64,000 nt of DNA from DATMNR01 sp963702765 (GTDB lineage Bacteria > Chloroflexota > Ktedonobacteria > Ktedonobacterales > Ktedonobacteraceae): positions 9,612-73,611 of the forward strand of contig CAVPEB010000047.1 of the NCBI GenBank assembly GCA_963702765.1, in the 5' to 3' direction. Below are positions 43,346-51,163 of the stretch, one piece after another. Below the pieces are notes generated by a model, which did no database searches, was not told where the DNA came from, and worked only from the letters and a program-made list of their open reading frames with translations. Position numbers and translations under genes: made by a program. The stretch's first letter is position 1, and every line of letters begins with the position of its first letter.

Positions 43346-44849
43346 ATGAAGTGGAGAGATCCCTCCTGGTGGCCTTTGAGGCGAAGGAAAAGCCGCCTTT
43401 CGCAGGGGCCTGAGGCGGCTTTGTTTCAGGGACTGCGCATTCGCTTGACGCTGTGGTACTGCCTGGTATTGTGTGCTGCACTTGTGATATTTAGTGTGAT
43501 TCTGTACCTCGGAGCACGTTACTTCCTTCTCTCTCCTGTTGAAAGCGCAACTTCAGCGCATGCTCGTGATCACGCGTTTACATGGCTCGCAGGGTCACCT
43601 GATCGCGCGTGTTCGTCATTCGGCTCACCAGGACGATTTGCTCCTCCCTCCCCAGATCAGGGAGGAGCTATGTATGAAATGGTTGCTTGCTTTGACCAGA
43701 ATGGCACTTTAGTGCAAACGAATGATACGGCACAACTTCCAGCAGCTTTTCTCAGCAATACTGTCGCGAAGAATGCCTTACAGGTGGGTTGGGCATCTGA
43801 TACGGTTGATGTAGGGGGACAGATTGGGCAAATTTATCGTTATGCGCAGGCGGTGCCAAACCCGAATGGCAATGGGTATTTAGGAGTGGTGGTTGTAGGC
43901 GATTCGATCCAGGTGCAGGAAGATGCGCTGTCTTTGATACTGATACTCTTACTGAGCATTGGGGGATTAACATTGCTTGGTGCCGGACTGGGCGGGCTAT
44001 TCCTGTCGAATCGCGCGTTGGAACCAGCCCGCCTGGCCTGGAGAAACCAGCAGCGTTTCATTGGTGATGCTGCTCATGAACTACGCACCCCACTGACCCT
44101 GTTGCGAGCAGATGCTGAAGTCCTGCTGCGCAGCCGCGAACATCTGGAGCCAGAGGATGCGGAATTGTTGGAGGATATCGTTACTGAAACTGAGCGCATG
44201 TCGAATCTGGCCACGAACATGCTGACGCTGGCTCGACTGGATAATAACTCAACACACCGTGAGCATGAGGTAATCAATCTCACAGATATAGCTTATGCTG
44301 ATGTGAGGAGAGTTCAGGCTCTGGCCGATCAGACAGGGATCAGTTTGCAGGTTGAATCTCGATGATTCAGCACTGGTGATTGGAGATCCCACATTGTTGG
44401 AACAAGCTGTTCTTGTGTTACTTGATAACGCCATCAAGTATAACCGACCGGGTGGGCGTGTTACAATAAGTGCAGAGGTTAAAGATACCAACGCTTTTCT
44501 GAAGGTGAGCGATACAGGAATTGGTATTGCTGCTGAGCATATGTCACATTTAGGCGAACGCTTCTACCGTGTTGATAAGGCACGTTCGCGCGAGGCTGGA
44601 GGATCGGGTCTTGGTCTTTCCATCGCAAGAAGTATTGCAGAGGCGCACGGAGGGACCCTGACATTGTCAAGTGTGCCTGATCAAGGAACGACGGTTACCA
44701 TCAAGCTTCCACTAGCCCAGGGTGCCAGGACTGATCGTGAAGTCGATGCTGAGGAAAACAGGGCATCCGCGAGGGATGCCCCTACATTACCAGAAATCCA
44801 GCTAGATGGACTAATGATATCTGAGCAACGAAAGGAACATCAATGCTGA
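43346..44849 (+). CDS. Sensor histidine kinase, split by +1 frameshift
   Basis: First part 43346-44365: transmembrane helix (LTLWYCLVLCAALVIFSVILYLG), an external loop of about 130 residues, a second helix (ILILLLSIGGLTLLGAGLGG), a short HAMP-like linker and the DHp helix with the phospho-accepting His in FIGDAAHELRTPLT. The ATP-binding domain is in the next frame from about 44352: LLDNAIKYN (N box), VSDTGIGI (G1), FYRVDKARS, and GSGLGLSIA (G2). Removing one A near 44350 restores LQVDLDDSALVIGD. The C-terminal tail is partly encoded by an R3 hairpin repeat. Ends overlapping the start of the Rieske gene. Cognate partner of the upstream response regulator. Confidence 0.88.
44761..44785. repeat. 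R3 hairpin inside the histidine-kinase 3' end
   Basis: GGGCATCC (arm), GCGA loop, GGGATGCCC (arm), then CCTACATTA. Translated as RASARDAPTLP beyond the last ATPase motif, so the repeat seems to have extended the kinase C-terminus. Confidence 0.6.
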
Positions 44850-45808
44850 ATGATCCCGTTCTACTCAATGATTGGCATGTAGTAGCATATGCTCCTGATC
44901 TCAAAGAGGGCAGCCCCATGGCTGTGCGTCTGTTAGAAGAGGATATCGTGCTGTGGCGCGTTAGAGACAAGATTCACGCCTGGCGCGATCTCTGCCTGCA
45001 CAGGGGCACAAGGCTCTCACTGGGTAAAGTGGAAGATGAGACGCTCATTTGCCCGTATCATGGTTGGACATATAACGGGGAAGGGCAGTGTGTTCGATTT
45101 CCTGCTCATCCGGACCAGGTGCCTCCCGCCAGAGCACGAGTGAAAGTTTACCAGGCGCAGGAAAAGTATAATTGGATATGGGTTACACTCGGCAATCCAG
45201 TAAAAGATATACCCCCTTTTCTGCAATGGGATGATGCTTCTTTTCATAAAGTGCATTGCGGCCCGTATCACTATAACGCCAGCGGGCCGCGAGCGGTAGA
45301 GAATTTTCTGGATGTGACCCATTTTCCGTTTGTACACCAGGGGTATTTAGGAGATCCTTCACACCCGGAGATAAGTGATTACGAGGCTGAAATTTCAGCA
45401 GATGGTGTGGTAGCCAAAGATATCGTTGTCTGGCAACCTGATCCAGATGGCTCGGGGCGTGGCGCAGATGTGACGTACACGTATACAGTTGTGCGTCCCT
45501 TAACCGCGTATTTTGTGAAGTCTTCGGCGGGACCAAAATTCGCTATGTATTTTACGGTGACGCCAGTATCAGAGCTCTCTTCGATCGCATGGACCTATGT
45601 TGCGAAGGACTACGAGAACATTCCTGATGAAGAGACGCAGCAGTTCGAGGATATGATTACGTTGCAGGATGTGCCAATTGTCGAATCGCAGCGGCCTGAA
45701 CTTTTGCCGCTGGATTTGCAAGCGGAGCTGCATCTGCGCTCTGATCGCACGGCTATTGCGTATCGCAAGTGGCTGCGGGAGTTGGGGTTGACGTTTGGGA
45801 CGGCTTGA
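44843..45808 (+). CDS. Rieske non-haem iron oxygenase, alpha-type subunit
   Basis: 321 aa. N-terminal Rieske [2Fe-2S] domain with CLHRGTRL and CPYHGWTY (CxH...CxxH) near residues 52-73. The catalytic domain has NFLDVTHFPFVHQGYLGDP near 152, which supplies the bridging Asp and the iron-binding His pair. The length and sequence fit the O-demethylase/pheophorbide-oxygenase-like group rather than large ring-hydroxylating dioxygenases. It needs a separate reductase, not seen here. The ATG overlaps the end of the histidine kinase. Its 3' 294 bases are repeated at 54697-54991, and its last 120 bases again, more diverged, at 56385-56515. Confidence 0.9.
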   Translation: MLNDPVLLNDWHVVAYAPDLKEGSPMAVRLLEEDIVLWRVRDKIHAWRDLCLHRGTRLSLGKVEDETLICPYHGWTYNGEGQCVRFPAHPDQVPPARARVKVYQAQEKYNWIWVTLGNPVKDIPPFLQWDDASFHKVHCGPYHYNASGPRAVENFLDVTHFPFVHQGYLGDPSHPEISDYEAEISADGVVAKDIVVWQPDPDGSGRGADVTYTYTVVRPLTAYFVKSSAGPKFAMYFTVTPVSELSSIAWTYVAKDYENIPDEETQQFEDMITLQDVPIVESQRPELLPLDLQAELHLRSDRTAIAYRKWLRELGLTFGTA

Positions 45809-45984
45809 AACATGACAGTATGGAAGAAGACGTATTCGCATATATATCTACTCTCCTCAGAGTTCGACATCCCATTTCACGAATGTCTAATCCTCTCCTT
45901 GGGCAGTCCAGTGTCGTCGAACACTGGTCACAAGATGCAGTTGCGCCAGACGCTTCACGCGCGCTTCATCCAGTATGAGCTGGT

Positions 45985-46893
45985 TCAAGGCCGCAAATGC
46001 CGAGCAAAAGAGATACCATAGGACTCTAGTTGCTGACCAACAGAATTGTCCCACACCTGGGCAATTGCTTCTGCCGTCCAACCCCCGTCACGATAGGCGA
46101 TGCGAATCTCCTGTGGGTGTGACCATAATGAGAGTTTATCGCCGCCAAGCCCTATACATTGTCCAGTGATCTCCTTCGCCTCGTCAGAGACAAGAAATAC
46201 GAGGAGTGGGGTGACATCCTGTGGTGTACCTAACCCTATACCCATCCGAACTGCTGAGGGAAGTGGTTCTCCTCGCTGCACTGCCTCAGCATACTGGGCC
46301 ATTCCTGGGAGGGTAGCAGTCATCTTCGTTATCGCATTAGGTACAATAGCGTTGACAGTAATATGGTACTTTGCACACTCCATAGCCCATGTCCGAGCAA
46401 ATGCAACGATGCCCGCTTTAGCAGCAGCATAGTTCGTCTGACCGAAGTTGCCACGCTGTCCTGCCATAGAGGCAATAAGCACGAGCCGCCCTCCCTCGCC
46501 CCGCTCGCGCATGTGGCGTACAGCGGCACGCGCACACGTAAATGTCCCACGCAAGTGCGTCTCAATGACTGCGTCAAAGTCCTCGTCAGTCATATTCCAG
46601 AGCACTCGATCACGCAAAATGCCGGCATTGGTACACATTATGTCGAGGCGACCGAAAACCTCAACCGCGCGTTTCACCAATTCGTCTGCGGCCTCAGCGC
46701 TGCCTATTGGAACGACAACCGACTGTGCGTGCCCTCCCGTCTCAGTGATAGCCTCGACTGTTTCCTGGGCGAGGTGAGCATCAATATCGTTGACGACAAC
46801 TGCAGCACCAGCGTGAGCCAATGCCTCAGCATAAGTCCGTCCTATTCCTCTTCCACTTCCCGTGATAATGGCCACTTTCCCATTGAGATTCAC
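45985..46893 (-). CDS. Short-chain dehydrogenase/reductase
   Basis: 302 aa. Classical SDR: IITGSGRGIGRTYAEAL (TGxxxGxG), VNDIDA as the cofactor-specificity Asp, NAG, and the catalytic Ser/Tyr/Lys in LIASMAGQRGNFGQTNYAAAKAG. The extra C-terminal 40 residues are typical of the acyl-CoA/hydroxyacyl-type SDRs related to the peroxisomal multifunctional enzyme. In a cluster with a CoA ligase and an aryl-CoA reductase, a beta-hydroxyacyl-CoA or alicyclic-alcohol dehydrogenase step is plausible. Separated from the MFS gene by 343 non-coding bases, so it may have its own promoter. Confidence 0.9.
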   Translation of the reverse strand: MNLNGKVAIITGSGRGIGRTYAEALAHAGAAVVVNDIDAHLAQETVEAITETGGHAQSVVVPIGSAEAADELVKRAVEVFGRLDIMCTNAGILRDRVLWNMTDEDFDAVIETHLRGTFTCARAAVRHMRERGEGGRLVLIASMAGQRGNFGQTNYAAAKAGIVAFARTWAMECAKYHITVNAIVPNAITKMTATLPGMAQYAEAVQRGEPLPSAVRMGIGLGTPQDVTPLLVFLVSDEAKEITGQCIGLGGDKLSLWSHPQEIRIAYRDGGWTAEAIAQVWDNSVGQQLESYGISFARHLRP

Positions 46894-47236
46894 CGTGATG
46901 TGCTCCTTTCTATGATAATAGGCACACGTATTTTAAAGCCGTTCGCTACCACGCCGGCAAGGGCCTCGTTGACAAGATCGTTCTCTTCTATCGTCGAACC
47001 TGCTTTTGCCAGCACACATACTATCTAGGATGCGAAGCTGCGTGTGGCAAAGGGAATAACCTGCGGACTTGAGCCACATTGACGCTTAACCGTTGTACCG
47101 GGAATGGCTTCAGGAAAGCCGCTGGAGCGGGATGCAGCTGTTTGCACAGATGCTCAATAGAGGCACTTCCCTGTTCAAACAGCCGCCTCACATCCCGTTT
47201 GTACTATCCATCCAGTATCCTGGCAGCCCTGGGCTC
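46894..47236. other. Spacer between MFS and SDR genes
   Basis: No intact gene. The minus strand just upstream of the SDR reads LAKAGSTIEENDLVNEALAG then VANGFKIRVPI, which looks protein-like and could be the tail of a lost gene, but I cannot identify it. An AAAGGAGCACATC ribosome site serves the SDR. Confidence 0.35.
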
Positions 47237-48700
47237 CTACGGTGAGATCACTTCGAGTTCTTTCCCACGCGTCGCGACGCCAAACTGCGCGACGATCGCT
47301 GCGGCAACCAGAAAGGCTCCAATCAGCAAGAACGAGGGGAGGACCCCAATCTGCGGCAGGATTGGTACAATGAGCAGCAGGCCAATGCCTCCACCGACGT
47401 GTCCAATGCCATCCACCAGGCCGAAGCCCGATACCCGCGCGCGCGTTGGGAAGTTCTCGGCTGACCACGCATAGGTCATGGGTACCCAGATGTTGAAGCC
47501 GAAAAACACGATGAATGCCCCAATAAAGACACCCCACGGGATCTCGTTTGGTACAGCTAGTCCTGATACTGCGATGAGGATTCCCCCAAGCAGCGTAATG
47601 ACCGCTCCAATGGGCAGCCAGACCTTGCGCTCCAGACGTTCGCCAAAGTAATAGGCAAAGATCGCGCACGCAATGAACCCAAAGGTGCCCAGAGCAGCGA
47701 TCAGGCCTGCCTCGGGTGGCGGATAGGCCAGCGAAGTGAGCACCGTCGTGAAGCCTGCCGCAATCGTATAGACCGTCACATATGCCAACGACCACACCAC
47801 GAGCAAAAGCAACGAACGCCGCACGTAGAGGGAATTGCCGAAAATCTCCGCATAGCTCATTTTCTTTTCCCGCTGCAGTGACACGGCAGCTGTCACCTCC
47901 GCCAGAGGTTGCTTGCGCGAGGCGCGTGCTTCCATCTGGCTCACGATCGCGTCCGCCCGCTCGAGACGATCATTCTGAACCAACCAGCGTGGTGTCTCGG
48001 GCAGGGTGAAGCGCAAGATGATGCCAATGAGGGCAAAGAGCGCCCCAAAGAGATACATCAGGCGCCACCCGTTCGCGAAAGACGGGCCCGCCAATGCGAA
48101 AGGCAGCCCCAGAGGAAAAGGCGTTGCTGGCGTCGTGAGCAATAATCCGAGCCAGATGCCCACGAAGGCTCCTAATGAGGAAGCAATGAAGATCAACGAC
48201 GTGTATCTGCCACGTCTTCCCCGTGGTGACATCTCGCCGATATAGGCGTTCACCACCGCCAGGTCGGCACCAATCCCGATGCCGGTAATGAAGCGTGAGA
48301 TGTTAAAATTGACGATGTCCCCGCTCAACGCTGTGTACAACGAGCCCACGCACATGACCAGCAGGGTCAGCATCAAGGCGTAGCGGCGTCCGAAACGATC
48401 CGCTATCACACTTAAGCCCACGGCGCCAATCACATAGCCTATCAGATTGAGCAGCACCGGTATACCAATGCTTTGCGAGGCAATCGCCGGCGTACACCCG
48501 GGCACGATCTGTGTACAGGTCTGAATAAAGGATACGTTGATGTCAAAGATGTCGTAGAACGTGAACATGAAGCCCACGCCTATCACCACGAAAGCTGCTG
48601 CGGGAAGCGCCCACACCGTAATTCTGTCCTGGCGAGCAATGATCATGCCGGGATCGAGCTGTGCAGAGGTTCTTCCTTGAGCCACAAAATCCGATGCCAT
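47237..48700 (-). CDS. MFS transporter (sugar/aromatic-acid type)
   Basis: 488 aa from ATG 48700, preceded by AAGGAGG; a longer frame upstream has no such site. Twelve-helix major facilitator: ADRFGRRYALML after helix 2 and GADLAVVNAYIGEMSPRGRRGR after helix 4 are MFS signatures, with a large central cytosolic loop. The long first external loop with two Cys (IQTCTQIVPGC) is unusual for the family. Given the neighbouring aromatic-CoA genes, uptake of an aromatic acid is the likely job. Same strand as the CoA ligase, 193 bases downstream of it. Confidence 0.88.
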   Translation of the reverse strand: MASDFVAQGRTSAQLDPGMIIARQDRITVWALPAAAFVVIGVGFMFTFYDIFDINVSFIQTCTQIVPGCTPAIASQSIGIPVLLNLIGYVIGAVGLSVIADRFGRRYALMLTLLVMCVGSLYTALSGDIVNFNISRFITGIGIGADLAVVNAYIGEMSPRGRRGRYTSLIFIASSLGAFVGIWLGLLLTTPATPFPLGLPFALAGPSFANGWRLMYLFGALFALIGIILRFTLPETPRWLVQNDRLERADAIVSQMEARASRKQPLAEVTAAVSLQREKKMSYAEIFGNSLYVRRSLLLLVVWSLAYVTVYTIAAGFTTVLTSLAYPPPEAGLIAALGTFGFIACAIFAYYFGERLERKVWLPIGAVITLLGGILIAVSGLAVPNEIPWGVFIGAFIVFFGFNIWVPMTYAWSAENFPTRARVSGFGLVDGIGHVGGGIGLLLIVPILPQIGVLPSFLLIGAFLVAAAIVAQFGVATRGKELEVISP

Positions 48701-48893
48701 ATTGAGCCTCCTTCTCCGACTGAGTCGGGTTGACGCTACACAGTGCTCCTCTGCCATCATCCCACCTCTAGGTAAGCTGTCTTTGTATGGCCAGGAGCAC
48801 ACATCAAGATCTCCTCGTCTCCTGCCAAGAGATTTCCCTGCTGGAGAGGAGGCGAGGAACCAGGGTTGCGAATGCTTCAACCTCCTTTCGTGT

Positions 48894-50177
48894 TCATCTG
48901 AGAGACGCTTCACGAGGCCTGCGGTCCTCGACGCGTTTGGCCTTCAACTCGAAGCGAGGGAGCGCTCCGAGCTCCACCGCCTCGATAGGAATGCGTAAAC
49001 GCAGGTCCTGGTGCAGTCGTTCCTGCAGCACCGGGACCAGTGCCGCAGGGCATTCCACCTGCAACGCAATCTCATCCAATGGCCCATTTTTCGTCACAAT
49101 GATCCGGTATTCGGTCACTTCAGGAAAGAGATGCAGGATATTTGCCAATGCCGAAGGATAGACGTTCACGCCGCGCACAATCAGCATGTCGTCTGCTCGC
49201 CCCAATACCCCACCAGGCAACAGGAGCAAGCTGCGGCCACAGGCACAGCCATAGCCGCCGTGTCGTACCAGATCGCCCGTGCGATACCGAATGACGGGAT
49301 AGCCCCATCGCCCGAGATTGGTCAAGACGAGCTCGCCCCCCTCACCCTCCTTCACGGGCTTGCCGGTGTGAGGGTCAAGAATCTCTGCGATAAATTCGCT
49401 CTCAATGACATGGACTCCTTGCTGCTCTGAGCAGGCAAAGCCGAACGCACCCGCTTCTGTCATGCCTGTATGATCGTACGTCTTGGCCCCCCATGCCTGC
49501 TCAATGCGTTTCCGCGTTGCAGGAATGGAGGCGCCTGGTTCACCCGCGTGGATGGTTACACGGACACTCGACTCCTGCAGATCCATACCATGCTCCTGCG
49601 CCACTTCGGCCAGCCGCAGCGCATAGCTTGGCGTACACACCACAACGGTGGCTCCAAGCTCCTGGATCACATGCAGCCGCTCGAGCGAAGTCATGGTGCC
49701 CCCAGGAACCGTGAGCGCACCCAGTCGCTTAGCTCCCTCATAGGCTGACCAGAAACCAATGAATGGACCAAAGCCAAAGGCCAGGAAGACAATATCATCC
49801 CTTCCTACACCTGCTGCCTGGTACACACTGGTCCAGCACACGGCCCACCAATCCCAACTTTCCTGGGTATCGAGGATTTTCAATGGATGACCCGCGGTAC
49901 CCGAGGTCTGATGAAAGCGAATATACTCGCTGAGCGGGTAGGTGTGATTGCGCCCAAATAAGGGATGCTGTTCTTGATCAGCGAGCAGTTCGCTCTTGAT
50001 TGTAAAGGGCAAACTGGCAAGATCTTCCAGCCGCGCGATGGTCGGTGCTGCAGTTCCTTGCAGCAGTTTTTCCCGATAAAAGGCGTTGTGGGGCAAGATC
50101 TGTTTAAGACCAAGCTGGAGCCGGGAGACCTGGTGTGCTTCGATACGCTGACGGGAAGCAGTTTCTAGTTGAGACAT
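48894..50177 (-). CDS. Phenylacetate-CoA ligase-type aryl-CoA ligase
   Basis: 427 aa, PaaK-type adenylate-forming enzyme. The ATP-binding P-loop is HQTSGTAGHPLKI near residue 88, the Y/DxxGMTE motif is YDHTGMTEAG near 233, TGDLV is the ribose-binding Asp, and RADDMLIVRGVNVYPS is the hinge. It activates an aromatic acid to its CoA thioester with ATP. In this operon the expected product feeds the hydroxybenzoyl-CoA reductase, so hydroxybenzoate or phenylacetate-like acids are candidates. It overlaps the upstream hcrB-like gene by 13 bases, so it is co-translated. Confidence 0.9.
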   Translation of the reverse strand: MSQLETASRQRIEAHQVSRLQLGLKQILPHNAFYREKLLQGTAAPTIARLEDLASLPFTIKSELLADQEQHPLFGRNHTYPLSEYIRFHQTSGTAGHPLKILDTQESWDWWAVCWTSVYQAAGVGRDDIVFLAFGFGPFIGFWSAYEGAKRLGALTVPGGTMTSLERLHVIQELGATVVVCTPSYALRLAEVAQEHGMDLQESSVRVTIHAGEPGASIPATRKRIEQAWGAKTYDHTGMTEAGAFGFACSEQQGVHVIESEFIAEILDPHTGKPVKEGEGGELVLTNLGRWGYPVIRYRTGDLVRHGGYGCACGRSLLLLPGGVLGRADDMLIVRGVNVYPSALANILHLFPEVTEYRIIVTKNGPLDEIALQVECPAALVPVLQERLHQDLRLRIPIEAVELGALPRFELKAKRVEDRRPREASLR

Positions 50178-51163
50178 GGTGAGACCTCCACAAGTTGACT
50201 GAGTGCACGTCGTATAAAAACGGGCGTCACCTGTTTGCGATAATTGATCGTCAGATCGGCGTTATCCAGCGGCTTGGCACGCTTGGCGGCAGCTACTGCC
50301 ACTGCATCGATCAGTTCGGGAGAGAGCGGTTGACCCACCAACTGTGCCGCAGCCTCCGTTGCCTCGACTGGGTGAGATGCCACGGCTCCCAAGGTGATAC
50401 GCGCCTCAGTGACTGTCCTGTCGGCTGCAAAGCGCAGGGCTACCGCTACTCCCAGGATGGGAAAGTCGAACGAGCCGCGACGGCGTAATTTCAGGTAGAC
50501 ACTGCGCCAGCCAGCAGGCGGTAGGAGAATCTCGGTGAGTATTTCATCTCTGGCCCTGGTATAAGGGTTCATCCCATCATCGCGAAACAACTCCCGAACA
50601 GGTATGCTACGCTCTCCGCGCACGCTCACCAATCGCACCTGCGCGTCCAGGCTCACCAGTACAGGCGCTGTGTCGGCTGAAGAGATCGCCCAGCAACGAG
50701 GGCTGCCAGGAGCAACCAGGCAGACTTCACCATCCTTCTTCATACAGTACCCTATTGAATTGCGCCAGAACTCTGTCTGATTGTAATAGTTACAGCGCGT
50801 ATCCAATAACACGTTGCCTCCTATCGTGCCCATATTGCGTAATTGAGGTGTTGAAACAGAACCAGCTGCTGTAGCCAGAGCTGTATAGCGCTCAAGAATG
50901 ACGGGATGATTTGCCAGTTCGGCCAATGTCACACCTGCGCCAATACGCATGCCCTGTTCTGCAGAGCCACTGATGTACTTTAGCGCTGCGAGACCATGTA
51001 ACCCTATCAAGACTTGCGGTGTGAACTGGCGTCGTTTCATATTGGGATACAGGTCCGTACCTCCAGCAACAAGCATAGCCTGCTCTCCCTCCTGAGCTAG
51101 CATATTCGCAGCTTGCTCCATTGAATTCGGAGCCAGATAACGAAATGGTGGGAGTCGCAGCAT
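50165..51163 (-). CDS. hcrB: 4-hydroxybenzoyl-CoA reductase beta (FAD, extra 4Fe-4S) subunit
   Basis: 332 aa of the xanthine oxidase FAD-subunit family. VAGGTDLYPNMK is the FAD-binding loop and MGTIGGNV the second FAD motif. What identifies it as HcrB-like is a loop with four Cys, C124, C140, C148 and C157 (spacings 16, 8 and 9), inside CNYYNQTEFW to GSPRCWAIS. These spacings match the additional [4Fe-4S] cluster of 4-hydroxybenzoyl-CoA reductase, which ordinary xanthine or CO dehydrogenase medium subunits lack. It passes electrons between FAD and the Fe-S chain. It overlaps hcrA at 51163 and the ligase at 50177. Confidence 0.88.
   Translation of the reverse strand: MLRLPPFRYLAPNSMEQAANMLAQEGEQAMLVAGGTDLYPNMKRRQFTPQVLIGLHGLAALKYISGSAEQGMRIGAGVTLAELANHPVILERYTALATAAGSVSTPQLRNMGTIGGNVLLDTRCNYYNQTEFWRNSIGYCMKKDGEVCLVAPGSPRCWAISSADTAPVLVSLDAQVRLVSVRGERSIPVRELFRDDGMNPYTRARDEILTEILLPPAGWRSVYLKLRRRGSFDFPILGVAVALRFAADRTVTEARITLGAVASHPVEATEAAAQLVGQPLSPELIDAVAVAAAKRAKPLDNADLTINYRKQVTPVFIRRALSQLVEVSPCLN

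Noticed and set aside
46363..47028. Plus-strand frame of 221 codons opposite the SDR
   Set aside because: Antisense shadow of the SDR; no ribosome site and no domain.
47175..47795. Long minus-strand frame overlapping the MFS gene
   Set aside because: Trp/Arg/His-rich and out of frame with the clear twelve-helix transporter.
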